The notes under the pieces are model-generated. The model did not search any database. It saw only the letters and a list, made by a program, of their open reading frames with translations, and was not told where the DNA came from. The position numbers were made by a program, and so were the translations under genes. Positions 45,307-54,498 of a stretch of DNA of 64,000 bases are shown here, one piece after another. Each line of letters opens with the position of its first letter. Within the stretch, counting starts at the first letter, position 1. The DNA comes from DAOQTX01 sp035340715 (GTDB lineage Bacteria > Bacteroidota > Bacteroidia > AKYH767-A > OLB10), in the NCBI GenBank assembly GCA_035340715.1, contig DAOQTX010000006.1, positions 1 to 64,000 on the forward strand, read 5' to 3'.

Positions 45307-46994
45307 ATTGGATTGACATTACAGTACTTGCTGTTACTTTATTGTTTATCGCTGTTTATGGAATTGTAAAGAGTCGAAGAAACAAAAACATCAATGACTA
45401 TTTACTTGCCGGAAATTCTATGCCTTGGTATGTGGTTGGCATTTCGATTATGGCAACACAAGCAAGTGCAATTACTTTCCTCTCCGCTCCCGGGCAGGCC
45501 TATGTAGATGGGATGAGGTTTGTTCAATTCTATTTTGGATTGCCTTTTGCCATGATTTTACTCTGCACCACTTTTGTTCCTATATATCATAAGCTAAAAG
45601 TATTTACCGCATACGAGTTTCTAGAGACTCGCTTTGATTTAAAAACCCGATCATTAGCAGCATTCCTGTTTTTGGTACAAAGAGGTCTTGCGTGCGGACT
45701 TACCATATATGCGCCTGCTATAATCTTATCCGTAATGTTGGGTTGGAATATTTACTATACCAATTTGATCATAGGAGGCCTCGTAGTCTTATACACATTC
45801 ATAGGTGGAAGCAAAGCGGTAAGTATTACGCAAATGCAACAAATGACCGTCATTTTTGTAGGAATGTTCATAGCTGCCTATATGCTCATTCGTATGATGC
45901 CGGAACAAATATCTTTTACAGACACTTTATCAGTGGCGGGGAAAATGGGCAAACTAAATGTGATTGATTTTAAATTTGATTGGCAAAATCAATACAATAT
46001 TTGGTCGGGAATTATTGGAGGATTTTTTCTGGCACTATCCTATTTTGGAACCGATCAGTCGCAAGTTGGGCGCTATCTTTCAGGCCGATCCGTAGGGCAA
46101 AGCCGATTAGGTCTGTTGCTTAATGGTATTATAAAAATACCAATGCAGTTTTGTATACTTCTTATAGGCGCGCTCATGTTTGTCTTTTTTCAATTTCACG
46201 AAGCGCCTATTCATTTCAATCCGGTTGAAATAAAAAAGTTGCAGCAAAGCGAGTTACACAATGAATTTAGTCAAATTGAAAATGAATTTTCTCATCTTCA
46301 AAACAATAAAAAAGATGTTGTTCATCAGTTGAGTACTTCTCTGAAAAACAAAGACGCTATTGCAGTATCGTCTTATTCTGATCAACTGGTAGCAATTGAG
46401 AAAGAACAAGTGGTGTTGCGAAACGAAACCAAAAAGTTGATGACACAAAATGATGCCCGGGCCGAAACGAATGACACCAATTATATTTTTCTTTACTATG
46501 TATTGAATTATTTGCCGGTTGGGTTAATCGGTTTGTTGATCGCGGTCATATTCTCTGCTTCCATGTCCAGCACATCATCTGAGTTGAATGCCCTGGCGAG
46601 TACTAGCGTCATTGATATCTATAAAAGAAATATAAACAGTAACGGATCGGATCAACATTATTTGATGGTTTCAAAACTCTTTACTGCTGCTTGGGGTGTT
46701 TTTGCCATTGTTGTTGCTATGTTTGCGAATCAACTGGGCAGTTTAATAGAAGCGGTAAATAAATTAGGATCACTTTTCTACGGCACTATCTTAGGAATGT
46801 TTGTAGTTGCTTTTTTTATGAAACACATTAAAGGAGGAAGTGTATTTTATGCTGCAATCATTGCCGAAGTGTTGGTTTTATTCTGTTTTAAAATTGAGTT
46901 AACGGCATTTCTATGGTTAAACATGATTGGTTGTTTGGCCGTAATGCTGATCGCTCAGATTTTTCATATAATAAAAAAGCCCTCACTTCAATAG
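45303..46994 (+). CDS. Sodium:solute symporter (SSS family)
   Basis: 563 residues and about 13 predicted membrane helices. The N-terminal part (LLAGNSMPWYVVGISIMATQ followed by ASAITFLSAPGQAY) is typical of SSS/SLC5 carriers, which couple solute uptake to sodium. TDQSQVGRYLSGRS is also conserved. Residues about 305-395 form a hydrophilic, Lys/Glu/Gln-rich insertion between helices that looks like a coiled coil. The substrate is not readable; sugars, sialic acid and carboxylates are all transported by the family. It is coupled to the microprotein by an ATGA overlap. A strong hairpin terminator contains its stop codon. Confidence 0.9.
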   Translation: MNWIDITVLAVTLLFIAVYGIVKSRRNKNINDYLLAGNSMPWYVVGISIMATQASAITFLSAPGQAYVDGMRFVQFYFGLPFAMILLCTTFVPIYHKLKVFTAYEFLETRFDLKTRSLAAFLFLVQRGLACGLTIYAPAIILSVMLGWNIYYTNLIIGGLVVLYTFIGGSKAVSITQMQQMTVIFVGMFIAAYMLIRMMPEQISFTDTLSVAGKMGKLNVIDFKFDWQNQYNIWSGIIGGFFLALSYFGTDQSQVGRYLSGRSVGQSRLGLLLNGIIKIPMQFCILLIGALMFVFFQFHEAPIHFNPVEIKKLQQSELHNEFSQIENEFSHLQNNKKDVVHQLSTSLKNKDAIAVSSYSDQLVAIEKEQVVLRNETKKLMTQNDARAETNDTNYIFLYYVLNYLPVGLIGLLIAVIFSASMSSTSSELNALASTSVIDIYKRNINSNGSDQHYLMVSKLFTAAWGVFAIVVAMFANQLGSLIEAVNKLGSLFYGTILGMFVVAFFMKHIKGGSVFYAAIIAEVLVLFCFKIELTAFLWLNMIGCLAVMLIAQIFHIIKKPSLQ

Positions 46995-47007
46995 GTAAGG
47001 GCTTTTT
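46974..47007. terminator. Bidirectional rho-independent terminator
   Basis: AAAAAGCCCT at 46974-46983 pairs perfectly with AGGGCTTTTT at 46998-47007 across a 14-nt loop. The A-tract and T-tract let it work on both strands, and it separates the convergent symporter and DUF2911 genes. The symporter stop codon TAG (46992-46994) lies in the loop. Confidence 0.85.
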
Positions 47008-47023
47008 CTAATTTTTGGATGAT

Positions 47024-47887
47024 CTACTTTTTAGATTTGGTCATATTAGCTTTTGGAGTCCATTCCTTAATGGCATTTTCAACATTGTCTTTAAAGAAAA
47101 AACCATCCGGATTTTTATCCCCTAACATTTTCGATTTAGTTGCATCTGCTAAGGCTGCTTTATAGTTACCCAATCCGGCATGAGCTTGTGCACGTACCCA
47201 TAAGTTGAACCACTCTTCTTTTAGTGAAACAGATTGATTGGCATACTCAAGTCCTTTGGCATAGTCAGACTTATTGTCAATCATATAACGCGCTGCGTTA
47301 TTGTAATTTCTCCAAGTAGAGCCCAACGTACGATCTATACTTTCCATAGCTTGATCATCTGTTGCAACATATACATTGAAACCAATGCGTATCTTTTCCC
47401 ACTCCATATCAATACGGGTTCCGTTATTGTCATAATTACTGAATAAAAAAGTTAAGCGTTCACGCATGCTTGTAGCCTCTGGTTTTACTTTGATTCTCAA
47501 TGCATCCTCTTCTTGTTTATATGATCCCTCACTAGCACCGGCATCCTTGTTAATGATGATAGTCCATTCCGTTTTACCGGGAATAGTAAGTATAGAATAC
47601 TTTCCTTTTGCAACTTTTGTATCATTAATAGTGACATCACGGCTAAATGATATAGTAGTGGCTGCATTAGCTCCTGTTCTCCATACTTGATCGAATGCAA
47701 CGAGTTCTCCCCAAATTGTCCGTCCCTTTACTCCCGGACTTGAGTATTCAATACTAATGTCGGTTATACCAACCGTTTGCGTTACACTCGCTTTAGGGCT
47801 GGGTTGTGGTAATGTTAATTGAGCATTAAGCGTGTAAGTGCTCATTAGAAAAATGAAAACTAAAATGCTGTTACGTATTTTTTTCAT
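47024..47887 (-). CDS. Secreted DUF2911 protein
   Basis: 287 residues with a signal peptide (SILVFIFLMSTYTLNAQ). The DUF2911 core is clear: PSPKASVTQTVGITDISIEY, KGRTIWGELV, WRTGANAATTISFS and GKYSILTIPG. The C-terminal part (about 185-270) has a helical, TPR-like character. Its function is unknown; the family is common among Bacteroidota exported proteins. It lies 45 nt after kbl on the same strand. Confidence 0.86.
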   Translation of the reverse strand: MKKIRNSILVFIFLMSTYTLNAQLTLPQPSPKASVTQTVGITDISIEYSSPGVKGRTIWGELVAFDQVWRTGANAATTISFSRDVTINDTKVAKGKYSILTIPGKTEWTIIINKDAGASEGSYKQEEDALRIKVKPEATSMRERLTFLFSNYDNNGTRIDMEWEKIRIGFNVYVATDDQAMESIDRTLGSTWRNYNNAARYMIDNKSDYAKGLEYANQSVSLKEEWFNLWVRAQAHAGLGNYKAALADATKSKMLGDKNPDGFFFKDNVENAIKEWTPKANMTKSKK

Positions 47888-47932
47888 GATGAATTGATTT
47901 GATTATGTTACAATATAAAAAATAGAATTTAA

Positions 47933-49123
47933 TTACTTAAGCACACCCATTTCTTTACCAATCTTGGTGAATGCGGCTATTGCTTTATCTAAATGTGCTT
48001 TGGTATGACCTGCAGATATTTGAACTCTGATTCTAGCATTTCCTTTTGCCACAACAGGATAAAAGAAACCTATTACATAAATCCCTTCTTCTAATAATTT
48101 CTCCGCAAAGGTTTGAGCTACTTTTGCATCGTACAACATAATCGGTACAATAGGATGAATGCCTGGTTTAAGATCGAAGCCAGCTTTTGTCATTTGCGAT
48201 CTGAAGTATGAAGTGTTGTCCCATAAAGTGTCTCTTAGATTAGAACTCTCATTCAATAATTCAAAAACTTTTATCGAAGCCCCAACTATACTTGGTGCTA
48301 AGGAGTTGCTAAACAAATAAGGACGAGATCTTTGTCTTAAAATTTCAATAATTTCTTTCTTACCCGAAGTAAATCCTCCCATTGCTCCTCCAAGCGCTTT
48401 ACCCAAAGTTCCGGTAATAATATCTACTCTACCCATCACATTACAATGTTCATGTGTTCCTCTTCCATTTTTACCCATAAACCCGGATGCATGACACTCG
48501 TCAATCATCACAATAGCATTGTATCGATCTGCCAGATCACATATTTTATCCAACTGAGCAATGGTTCCATCCATGCTGAACACGCCATCGGTTACAATCA
48601 TTCGGTGTCGAAGATTTTGTGTTTCTTTCAATTGATTTTCCAAATCAATCATATCATTGTGCTTATATCGATAGCGTTGCGCTTTACACAAGCGAACCCC
48701 GTCTATAATGCTGGCATGGTTCAATTCATCCGAAATAATAGCATCTTGGTCATTTAATAATGGTTCAAATACTCCACCATTAGCATCAAATGCTGCTGCA
48801 TAAAGTATGGTGTCTTCTGTACCAAGAAACTGACTGATACTACTTTCTAATTTTTTGTGTGCGTCTTGTGTTCCACAAATAAAACGAACCGAAGACAATC
48901 CATATCCATGCGTATCAATTGCCTTTTTAGCCGCTTCGATTAACGCAGGATGCGATGATAAACCTAAATAATTGTTGGCACAAAAATTTACAACTTCCTT
49001 CCCTTCATTAATTTTAATGTCCGCTGCTTGTGGCGATACAATAACTCTTTCAGATTTATAAAGACCGGATTCTTTGATTTCCTCTATTTCTTTTTCCAGC
49101 TGTGGTTTTAGTGTTGAGTACAT
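47933..49123 (-). CDS. kbl: Glycine C-acetyltransferase (2-amino-3-ketobutyrate CoA ligase)
   Basis: 396 residues. A PLP-dependent alpha-oxoamine synthase that cleaves 2-amino-3-ketobutyrate with CoA to glycine and acetyl-CoA in threonine breakdown. NFCANNYLGLSSHPALIEAA and GYGLSSVRFICGTQDAHKKL are diagnostic of Kbl. The PLP Lys is in ITGTLGKALGGAMGG. The related enzymes BioF and serine palmitoyltransferase are less likely, given the close fit to Kbl. Threonine dehydrogenase, its usual partner, is not in the window. It lies 13 nt after dprA. Confidence 0.92.
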   Translation of the reverse strand: MYSTLKPQLEKEIEEIKESGLYKSERVIVSPQAADIKINEGKEVVNFCANNYLGLSSHPALIEAAKKAIDTHGYGLSSVRFICGTQDAHKKLESSISQFLGTEDTILYAAAFDANGGVFEPLLNDQDAIISDELNHASIIDGVRLCKAQRYRYKHNDMIDLENQLKETQNLRHRMIVTDGVFSMDGTIAQLDKICDLADRYNAIVMIDECHASGFMGKNGRGTHEHCNVMGRVDIITGTLGKALGGAMGGFTSGKKEIIEILRQRSRPYLFSNSLAPSIVGASIKVFELLNESSNLRDTLWDNTSYFRSQMTKAGFDLKPGIHPIVPIMLYDAKVAQTFAEKLLEEGIYVIGFFYPVVAKGNARIRVQISAGHTKAHLDKAIAAFTKIGKEMGVLK

Positions 49124-49136
49124 ATGGTTAAAATAA

Positions 49137-50249
49137 TTAAGTCAATTCATATACTTTGCCCGGCAAAGATCGAATAATACCGGAAAATTCTAAATTCAAA
49201 AGTGTTGAAGCCACTTTGCTGTTATTCATGCCTGCCTTTTGTATAATGGAATCTATGTGCAAAGCATTTTCACTTCTCAACAATTCCACAATTGATTCTT
49301 CTTCCAAACTTAAGTTGATCATCAGTTTAGTTTGTTTATTGGCAAGTTTGGCATCCATTACTTCCCAACCCATTGCTTCTTCAATATCTTTTGCCGATTG
49401 AACCAGCATGGCAACATTTCTTTTAATTAAATTATTGCATCCAACCGAATAAGGATCACTTGTTCGACCGGGAACAGAAAACACATCTCTATTATACGAA
49501 TGTGCAATATGAGCCGTGATTAATGCCCCACCCGATTCGCTGGCTTCCACAACTAAAACGGCATCACATAATCCGGCAATGATTCGGTTTCTGCTCGGAA
49601 AATTTTGTTTATCCGGTAAAGTATTAGACCTATACTCACTAACTAATGCACCACTGTGAAATATCTTTTCTGCTATGCTCTGATGTGATGCCGGATAAAC
49701 TTGATCCAAGCCATGAGCCATAACACCAACCGTTTTTAGTTTTGCTGACAGGGCCGCTTTGTGTGAAGCTATATCAATACCATAAGCCATTCCGCTTACG
49801 ATTAATGTACTTTGGTCGGTTAACTCAGATACAATCTTTTCGGTTATATCTTTTCCATAAGCAGTGGCTTTTCTTGTACCAACAATGGCTAGAGATTTCT
49901 GTACATTGAAATCTACATTGCCTCTACTGAAAAGTAATATTGGCGCATCGTTGCAATGTTTCAATCGACTTGGATAATTGTTGTCTAAAAAATAATAAGG
50001 TATAATATTATTCTGCTCGATAAATTCACACTCCTGATGAATGATATCCGTTATTTCAAATTTTGAAATATCTTGTGCCGTCTTCGCGCCAATGTTCGGT
50101 ATGCGCAATAGCTTTTGATAATTTTCTTTTAACACCGCCTCGGCCGACCCGCAATAACCAACCAAACTCTTAGCTGTTATCGGACCAATGCCCGGTATCA
50201 TTGTAAGAGCAATTTTATAAACTAATGAACTATTATCTGGCTGATTCAT
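49137..50249 (-). CDS. dprA: DNA-processing protein DprA
   Basis: 370 residues. DprA protects incoming single-stranded DNA and loads RecA during transformation. The N-terminal helix-hairpin-helix reads IPGIGPITAKSLVG. The Rossmann core has AIVGTRKATAYGKDITEKIV, VSGMAYGIDIASHKAAL and FPSRNRIIAGLCDAVLVVEA. The C-terminal winged-helix region is about 300-370. The presence of dprA suggests a route for natural competence, but other com genes are not in the window. Confidence 0.94.
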   Translation of the reverse strand: MNQPDNSSLVYKIALTMIPGIGPITAKSLVGYCGSAEAVLKENYQKLLRIPNIGAKTAQDISKFEITDIIHQECEFIEQNNIIPYYFLDNNYPSRLKHCNDAPILLFSRGNVDFNVQKSLAIVGTRKATAYGKDITEKIVSELTDQSTLIVSGMAYGIDIASHKAALSAKLKTVGVMAHGLDQVYPASHQSIAEKIFHSGALVSEYRSNTLPDKQNFPSRNRIIAGLCDAVLVVEASESGGALITAHIAHSYNRDVFSVPGRTSDPYSVGCNNLIKRNVAMLVQSAKDIEEAMGWEVMDAKLANKQTKLMINLSLEEESIVELLRSENALHIDSIIQKAGMNNSKVASTLLNLEFSGIIRSLPGKVYELT

Positions 50250-50285
50250 GAATGATTTGTATATTTCAAATTGGCGGTTTTTAAT

Positions 50286-52556
50286 ATGGTCAGAAAGTTA
50301 CTGTTTTGTATCCTATTTTCATTCTTATGTATCTGTAAAAATCAATTGATTGCCCAGGATGCCGGGATAATGGGAGTTGTAAATGATGCAAGCAACAATC
50401 AAAGTCTCCCTGGAGTTACTATAAAGTATTCTTCCACTTCAGGCACCGTTAGTGATTCGAAAGGTCAATTCAATTTATCACTCTCACCGGGTACTTATAC
50501 AATTTCATTTTCATTTATCGGTTACGAAACTCAAACTTCTGAAGTAGCAATCAAAGAAGGTGAAATACAACTTCTTGTGATACGTATGAAACAAAAACTT
50601 CACGAATTGTCTACCGTGGTGATCAGCGCATCTCGCTATGAACAAAAACTAGAAGAGATCTCGGTTAGCATGAATGTTGTTGAGTCTGAATTTATTGAAA
50701 AGCAAGCCGCCACTAATGTAGAGACTGTTGTAGAACAAGTTCCTGGAGTTAATATAATAGATGGTCAAGCCAATATAAGAGGTGGAAGTGGTTATAGTTA
50801 TGGGGCCGGAAGTAGAGTGATGATTTTGGTAGATGATATTCAATTGCTCGCAGCCGATGCCAATGATCCTAAGTGGAATGCGATACCTATTGAATGGACG
50901 GAACAAATTGAAGTAATGAAAGGGGCATCATCTGCCTTATATGGTTCATCAGCATTAAATGGTGTAATGCACTTTAGGTCAAAGGAAGTTGCCGATTCGG
51001 CTGAAACAAATTTTTCTGCAAGTGCTTCTATTTATGATGCACCCGATTTAAAATCTGCTAAATGGTGGGACGATCCAAGATTTATAAAAAGCTTTTCTGC
51101 AACGCATTCCAACAGTATTAATTCTTTTAGCTGGCAAGGCGGGATGAATGTTTTTGATGACGATGGTTTTAAACTTGGAGAAATTGAAAAAAGATATAGA
51201 GTTAATGGGTCGTTATTCTATACACCGGATAAGATTAAAGGACTTCGTCTTGGCGTTCGAGCCAATTATCAAGAATCAGAAAGTGGGACCTTTTTAATAT
51301 GGGAAGACGACACCTCAGGAGCTTACTTGCCCGATGGAACCTATGATGGCAACAGTTCTATCATTCCCTCCAAAACAAAACGCCTTTATATTGACCCTCA
51401 AATAAGATTGGCTCGATCAGAAAAAATATCACACAAAATATTGGGCCGGTATTTCAAAACAGATAATATAAATCAAACCAATCAGCAGTCATTTTCCGAT
51501 TGGTACTTTGGTGAGTATCAAGCCAATATTAAATTTCACGATCATCTCTCTCTATTGACTGGTTCGGGAGGTAGCTATACAAAAGTAACGAGTGAATTAT
51601 ATGGAAACCATAGTGCTTACAATGCATTCTTTTACGTTCAACTAAATGGAACCATAAAAAAATTAAACTTCTCCATTGGTGGACGTATCGAAGAAAATGG
51701 AATTGATAAGAAAAGTAGTGATTTGGTTCCTGTAATGAGAATAGGTTTAAATTATCCCATCACAAAGAGTACTTTCATTCGTAGTTCTTTTGGCCAAGGG
51801 TTTCGTTATCCAAGTATTGCCGAGCGATTCATCCGAACACAAGTAGGCACGATTGTAATTTATCCAAATGATTCGCTACAAGACGAAACCGGTTGGACCG
51901 CTGAATTGGGTTTACGACAACTAATCCAAAAAGGTATTCTAAGCGCATACTTTGATGTAGCATTGTTTAGAATGGAATATAAAGACATGATGGAATTTAG
52001 TTTCGGTCAATGGGGAAATATTTTTACCGATCCTTTTGCCGGAATAGGATTTAAAAGCATCAATATCGGAAATACACGAATTGATGGTTTGGACATTGGG
52101 ATTGGATTCCAACTGAAACCTCACAATTGGCAAATAAATTGTTTTGGTGGTTATACCACACTCAACCCAATAAAACTAGATTTCAATCTTGCAAAAGATA
52201 GTCTGAGCAATACTGCCACAACTAATGTTTTAAAATATCGTTATCGAAATACATTAAAATCCGATTTGGAGATTTCACACAAAACAGGTTTGTTGGCAGG
52301 GATTACCACCCGTTATAACAGTGCAATGGAAAATATTGACAAGTCATTTGATGCGCTAATTGATGGTGTAAAGTCATACCGACTTTCTCATACGAATGGT
52401 GATTTAATTTGGGATGCACGGATTGGTTTTAGTAATAAAAACAAATACACTTTACTATTTCATGTTAAAAACTTGACCAATCGTTTTTATGCAGGACGTC
52501 CTGCAGATATGCAGGCTCCGCGTACCTTTACCGTTCAAGTAAATTATAGTTTATAA
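50286..52556 (+). CDS. TonB-dependent outer-membrane receptor with N-terminal carboxypeptidase-like domain
   Basis: 756 residues from ATG 50286. After the signal peptide (about 1-24) comes a CarboxypepD_reg-like beta-sandwich (about 26-110, VVNDASNNQSLPGVTIKY and SFIGYETQ). A TonB-box-like TVVISASRYEQK and the plug domain (VVEQVPGVNIIDGQANIRGG to WTEQIEVMKGASSALYGS) follow, then a beta-barrel ending in NYSL. The FVE-type plug features and a barrel lacking a SusC signature point to a siderophore/vitamin-type receptor more than a SusC porin. The ligand is unknown. No SusD neighbour is present. It is divergent from dprA. Confidence 0.9.
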   Translation: MVRKLLFCILFSFLCICKNQLIAQDAGIMGVVNDASNNQSLPGVTIKYSSTSGTVSDSKGQFNLSLSPGTYTISFSFIGYETQTSEVAIKEGEIQLLVIRMKQKLHELSTVVISASRYEQKLEEISVSMNVVESEFIEKQAATNVETVVEQVPGVNIIDGQANIRGGSGYSYGAGSRVMILVDDIQLLAADANDPKWNAIPIEWTEQIEVMKGASSALYGSSALNGVMHFRSKEVADSAETNFSASASIYDAPDLKSAKWWDDPRFIKSFSATHSNSINSFSWQGGMNVFDDDGFKLGEIEKRYRVNGSLFYTPDKIKGLRLGVRANYQESESGTFLIWEDDTSGAYLPDGTYDGNSSIIPSKTKRLYIDPQIRLARSEKISHKILGRYFKTDNINQTNQQSFSDWYFGEYQANIKFHDHLSLLTGSGGSYTKVTSELYGNHSAYNAFFYVQLNGTIKKLNFSIGGRIEENGIDKKSSDLVPVMRIGLNYPITKSTFIRSSFGQGFRYPSIAERFIRTQVGTIVIYPNDSLQDETGWTAELGLRQLIQKGILSAYFDVALFRMEYKDMMEFSFGQWGNIFTDPFAGIGFKSINIGNTRIDGLDIGIGFQLKPHNWQINCFGGYTTLNPIKLDFNLAKDSLSNTATTNVLKYRYRNTLKSDLEISHKTGLLAGITTRYNSAMENIDKSFDALIDGVKSYRLSHTNGDLIWDARIGFSNKNKYTLLFHVKNLTNRFYAGRPADMQAPRTFTVQVNYSL

Positions 52557-52558
52557 TA

Positions 52559-53308
52559 ATGCGCATCTTAGGAATTATTCCTTCCCGTTTTCACTCTACC
52601 CGTTTTCCGGGCAAACCCTTGAAAAAAATAGCGGGTAAGTTTATGATCCAAAGAGTGTATGAACAATGTTTAAAATGTGACTTACTTGACGATGTAATTA
52701 TTGCTACCGATCATGAGGAGATTGAACAAGCGGCAAAAAATTTTGGAGCTAAAGTTATTATGACCTCTTCTAATCATGTCAATGGCACTTCAAGATGTTT
52801 TGAAGCAGCCACTTTGTTTAACCATTCAGTTGAATGTGTAATCAATATCCAAGGCGATGAACCCTTTATCGATCCAACACAAATTGACTTATTAGCTGAT
52901 CTGATAGTAAAAGATGACATTTCTATAGCAACACTAGTTAGACCTATTGATGACAGAGAAATGCTTGCCAATTCAAATGTGGTAAAAGCCGTCATGAGCA
53001 ACACAAATAAGGTACTTTACTTCAGTCGTTCCTCCATTCCTTTTCATTTTAAAAAATCAGAAGAAATAACGAACACATTCTACAGCCATATTGGTATTTA
53101 TGCTTATAAAATGAGTGTTTTAAAAAAACTGATTCAATTACCTGAAGGAGCATTAGAAAAGTCCGAACGATTGGAGCAATTGCGTTGGCTTGAAGCAGGT
53201 TACAACATTCATGCAGCAATCACTAATAGTAAAAATTATTCGGTTGATGTTCCTGAAGATATAGACTATATTAATCAATTGATAGCCAAAGGGATAATCA
53301 TTCCTTAA
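52559..53308 (+). CDS. kdsB: 3-deoxy-manno-octulosonate cytidylyltransferase
   Basis: 249 residues. It couples CTP to Kdo to make CMP-Kdo for lipopolysaccharide core. IIPSRFHSTRFPGKPLKKIA is the N-terminal nucleotide-binding signature. NIQGDEPFIDPTQI and the later SHIGIYAYKMSVL plus KSERLEQLRWLEAGYNIHAA match the family. It starts 2 nt after the TonB receptor stop, indicating one operon. Confidence 0.95.
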   Translation: MRILGIIPSRFHSTRFPGKPLKKIAGKFMIQRVYEQCLKCDLLDDVIIATDHEEIEQAAKNFGAKVIMTSSNHVNGTSRCFEAATLFNHSVECVINIQGDEPFIDPTQIDLLADLIVKDDISIATLVRPIDDREMLANSNVVKAVMSNTNKVLYFSRSSIPFHFKKSEEITNTFYSHIGIYAYKMSVLKKLIQLPEGALEKSERLEQLRWLEAGYNIHAAITNSKNYSVDVPEDIDYINQLIAKGIIIP

Positions 53309-53375
53309 GCGATTTAATTTTCTCGTTTCGAATCTCAAGCGTATAAAATTTCCTATTTTTACCCTTCCTAATATC

Positions 53376-54491
53376 ATGAAGGTAGAAAAGTCGATATCTG
53401 AATTGTTGTTTCATCACGATTGTGTAATCGTTCACAACTTTGGAGGATTTGTAGCCAATTATAAAAGCGCCCACTTACACCCTGCCCATCATCTATTTTA
53501 TCCACCTTCCAAGAAAATTGCTTTTAATGCCGGACTGAAAAACAATGATGGATTGCTGGCTTCTCATTTAGCACAACAATTAGATATTACGTACAACGAA
53601 GCATTGAATTTTATTGATCATTTTGTACGCGATGCAAATATTTTACTCCAACAAGGGAAAAAGATTTATATCCAAAAAGTTGGTTGCTTATATTTAGATA
53701 AAGAGAAACACATTCAATTTGAAGCCGATAATACTCAGAATTTTTTGTTAGATTCATTTGGATTAGAACCCATACATGCACCGGCAATTCGCAGAGAAAA
53801 TTTACATCACAGTATTCAAAAAATAAAACAACCAACGGTTAGAAAACTAAAGCATAAAAGACCGGCAAAAAAACTTTGGAGGATTATTGAACTTGCTCCT
53901 GCTGCTGCCTTACTTGCTTTCATGTTCTTTAATCCCGTTTCTATTTCGAAAGTAGATGTTATGTTGTCCGACCTCAATCCATTCAGCAAACCGTATTATC
54001 CAAGCATTGAGGAAAGAGTTCAAAAAATAAAAGCTCAGCAGAAAGCGTATTATGCACAGAATAATGAAGTGCCTGAAACAAATAATTCTGCCATTTTAGA
54101 AAGTGAACCGATTCAGCAACAAGAACCGAAAAGTGAGCTTTTGCCCGATTATTTATCCAACGATGATTTAAACAAAGAATCTACCTTTGAAGAATCAAAT
54201 ACACCAATACCGGCCGAACCAAACAACAAAGCAGAAAACGATCCAATTGAAATAGAGGAAGGTGAGCAAATCTCTACTCCTTATTTTATAGTTACAGGTT
54301 GTTTTAAATCTATCGACAATGCCGATTCATTTGTAAATGATTTGAAGGCCAAAGGGCACAATGCCAAAGTGGTCGCTCATCGAAATGGTATGCATGTGGT
54401 AGGAATTGCTTACCCTTCGAAGTCTGCCGCAGAAAACAACTTGCCACAGATTTCAGATCAGTACGATGGGGCTTGGATTTTTAAGAAATAA
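53376..54491 (+). CDS. HU-CCDC81 and SPOR domain protein
   Basis: 371 residues. The N-terminal region (about 1-135, LLFHHDCVIVHNFGGFVANY then KKIAFNAGLKNNDGLLASHL) is a double HU-CCDC81 module as found in Bacteroidota. One membrane helix (ELAPAAALLAFMFFNPVSIS, about 172-192) separates it from a low-complexity linker and a C-terminal SPOR domain (about 295-370, YFIVTGCFKSIDNADSFVND). SPOR binds denuded glycan strands of septal peptidoglycan, so the protein probably links a cytoplasmic domain to the division site. The function of the HU-like part is unknown. Its stop is 7 nt from the convergent DUF4837 gene. Confidence 0.86.
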   Translation: MKVEKSISELLFHHDCVIVHNFGGFVANYKSAHLHPAHHLFYPPSKKIAFNAGLKNNDGLLASHLAQQLDITYNEALNFIDHFVRDANILLQQGKKIYIQKVGCLYLDKEKHIQFEADNTQNFLLDSFGLEPIHAPAIRRENLHHSIQKIKQPTVRKLKHKRPAKKLWRIIELAPAAALLAFMFFNPVSISKVDVMLSDLNPFSKPYYPSIEERVQKIKAQQKAYYAQNNEVPETNNSAILESEPIQQQEPKSELLPDYLSNDDLNKESTFEESNTPIPAEPNNKAENDPIEIEEGEQISTPYFIVTGCFKSIDNADSFVNDLKAKGHNAKVVAHRNGMHVVGIAYPSKSAAENNLPQISDQYDGAWIFKK

Positions 54492-54498
54492 ATTTTGT

